A DNA stretch of 5,874 bases. It comes from Lysobacterales bacterium (GTDB taxonomy: Bacteria > Pseudomonadota > Gammaproteobacteria > Xanthomonadales > Marinicellaceae). Positions 5,321 through 5,874 of this stretch are shown one piece after another. The stretch's first letter is position 1, and the number at the start of each line of letters is the position of its first letter. A program made the position numbers and the translations under genes. The stretch spans positions 1 through 5,874 of the forward strand of contig WGBZ01000277.1 in NCBI GenBank assembly GCA_015494035.1. The letters are read 5' to 3'. The notes under the pieces were generated by a model. The model was not told the origin of the DNA. It was given only the letters and a program-made list of their open reading frames with translations, and searched no databases.

Positions 5321-5874
5321 CTATTCCGCCGGTGGCGTGGGGGTGATGGTCAGTTCCACGCGACGGTTTTGTTCGCGCCCCTGGGGCGTGTCGTTGCTGG
5401 CGATGGGGTATCGCTCGCCATGGCCGCGCGGCACCAGCCGGGACGGGTCGATGCCCTGGCTGGCCAGGTAATCCGCAACACTGTATGCTCGTTCTTCAGA
5501 CAGTTTCTGGTTGTAGTCGTCCGGGCCGGTGGAGTCGGTGTGGCCGTCAATGTTCAACCGCGTGTCCTTGTATTTTTTCAACACCTTGGCGACGGAATTG
5601 AGCACCGGGTAAAACTCGCTGCGGATGTTGTATTCGTCCACGTTGAAGGTGATGTTGCTGGGCATGATGAGGCGGATCTGATCGCCGTCACGCACCACGC
5701 GCACGCCCGTGCCTTCCAGCTCCCGACGCAATTCGGCTTCCTGATGGTCCATGTAGGCGCCCACGCTGGCACCGATCAGGCCGCAGCCCAGGGCGGCGTT
5801 ACGGGCGCTGCGACCATTGCGGGTGGCGCCGATAAGTCCACACACTACCGCCGCTCCAGCGCCGTATTTGGTGG
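5321..5874 (-). CDS. OmpA-family glycine-zipper envelope protein (YiaD-like), 5' end missing
   Basis: The visible 183 C-terminal residues combine a Gly/Ala-rich glycine-zipper segment (GAGAAVV through GLIGASVGAYMD) with an OmpA C-terminal peptidoglycan-binding domain. Hallmarks of the latter are IMPSNITFNVDEYNI, the GHTDSTG loop, NQKLSEERA, GHGERYPIASN and NRRVEL; the Asp of the TD loop and the Arg of NRRVE are the residues that contact diaminopimelate in this family. Such proteins sit at the outer membrane and anchor it to the cell wall, and usually start with a lipoprotein signal peptide, which would be beyond the right edge. The frame is open up to 5874; an internal GTG at 5845 is not the real start because the zipper region extends past it. 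The domain architecture is that of YiaD and its relatives. It is the gene furthest upstream in the window. Confidence 0.93.
   Translation of the reverse strand, partial: TKYGAGAAVVCGLIGATRNGRSARNAALGCGLIGASVGAYMDHQEAELRRELEGTGVRVVRDGDQIRLIMPSNITFNVDEYNIRSEFYPVLNSVAKVLKKYKDTRLNIDGHTDSTGPDDYNQKLSEERAYSVADYLASQGIDPSRLVPRGHGERYPIASNDTPQGREQNRRVELTITPTPPAE

Overview
This window looks like a proteobacterial chromosome, most likely gammaproteobacterial. The clue is a 41-residue type B ribosomal protein L36 beside a YiaD-like OmpA-family protein; the genus cannot be named from the sequence. Every supported gene lies on the minus strand, so the transcriptional order runs from high to low coordinates. 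I see no credible plus-strand gene, tRNA, rRNA or CRISPR array.

The right end (about 5025-5874) is housekeeping. It holds the 3' part of an OmpA-family glycine-zipper envelope protein cut by the window edge. Next comes a 9-bp inverted repeat that overlaps a near-consensus sigma-70 promoter, then rpmJ (type B L36) closed by a textbook intrinsic terminator.

The rest (1-4889) is a defence module. Its first gene encodes a 1019-residue type III restriction (Res) subunit. It has a complete superfamily 2 helicase core and a C-terminal PD-(D/E)XK nuclease, and resembles the group I know as BPTD_3080-family restriction endonucleases. It follows a possible extended -10 promoter. Two bases after its stop, behind an almost perfect Shine-Dalgarno sequence, lies an unrecognised 87-codon ORF. 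Next is a two-gene type II toxin-antitoxin pair whose reading frames overlap: an antitoxin of the addiction-module-component family, then a RelE/ParE-like toxin with a GTG start. A 187-bp gap follows, containing a palindromic repeat with three 10-bp tandem units. The last gene is the N-terminal 278 residues of a type III-like adenine methyltransferase (Mod) with a DPPY motif, which runs off the left edge.

Mod would modify host recognition sites so that the ATP-dependent Res nuclease cuts only foreign DNA. The toxin-antitoxin pair between them would be expected to stabilise the locus, and might add an abortive response if the module is lost or shut down. The gene order (res, unknown ORF, toxin-antitoxin, mod) and the patchy base composition suggest assembly from separate pieces next to conserved genes. 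The component families are known; the points most worth a second look are the unknown ORF, the embedded toxin-antitoxin pair and the palindromic repeat in front of mod.
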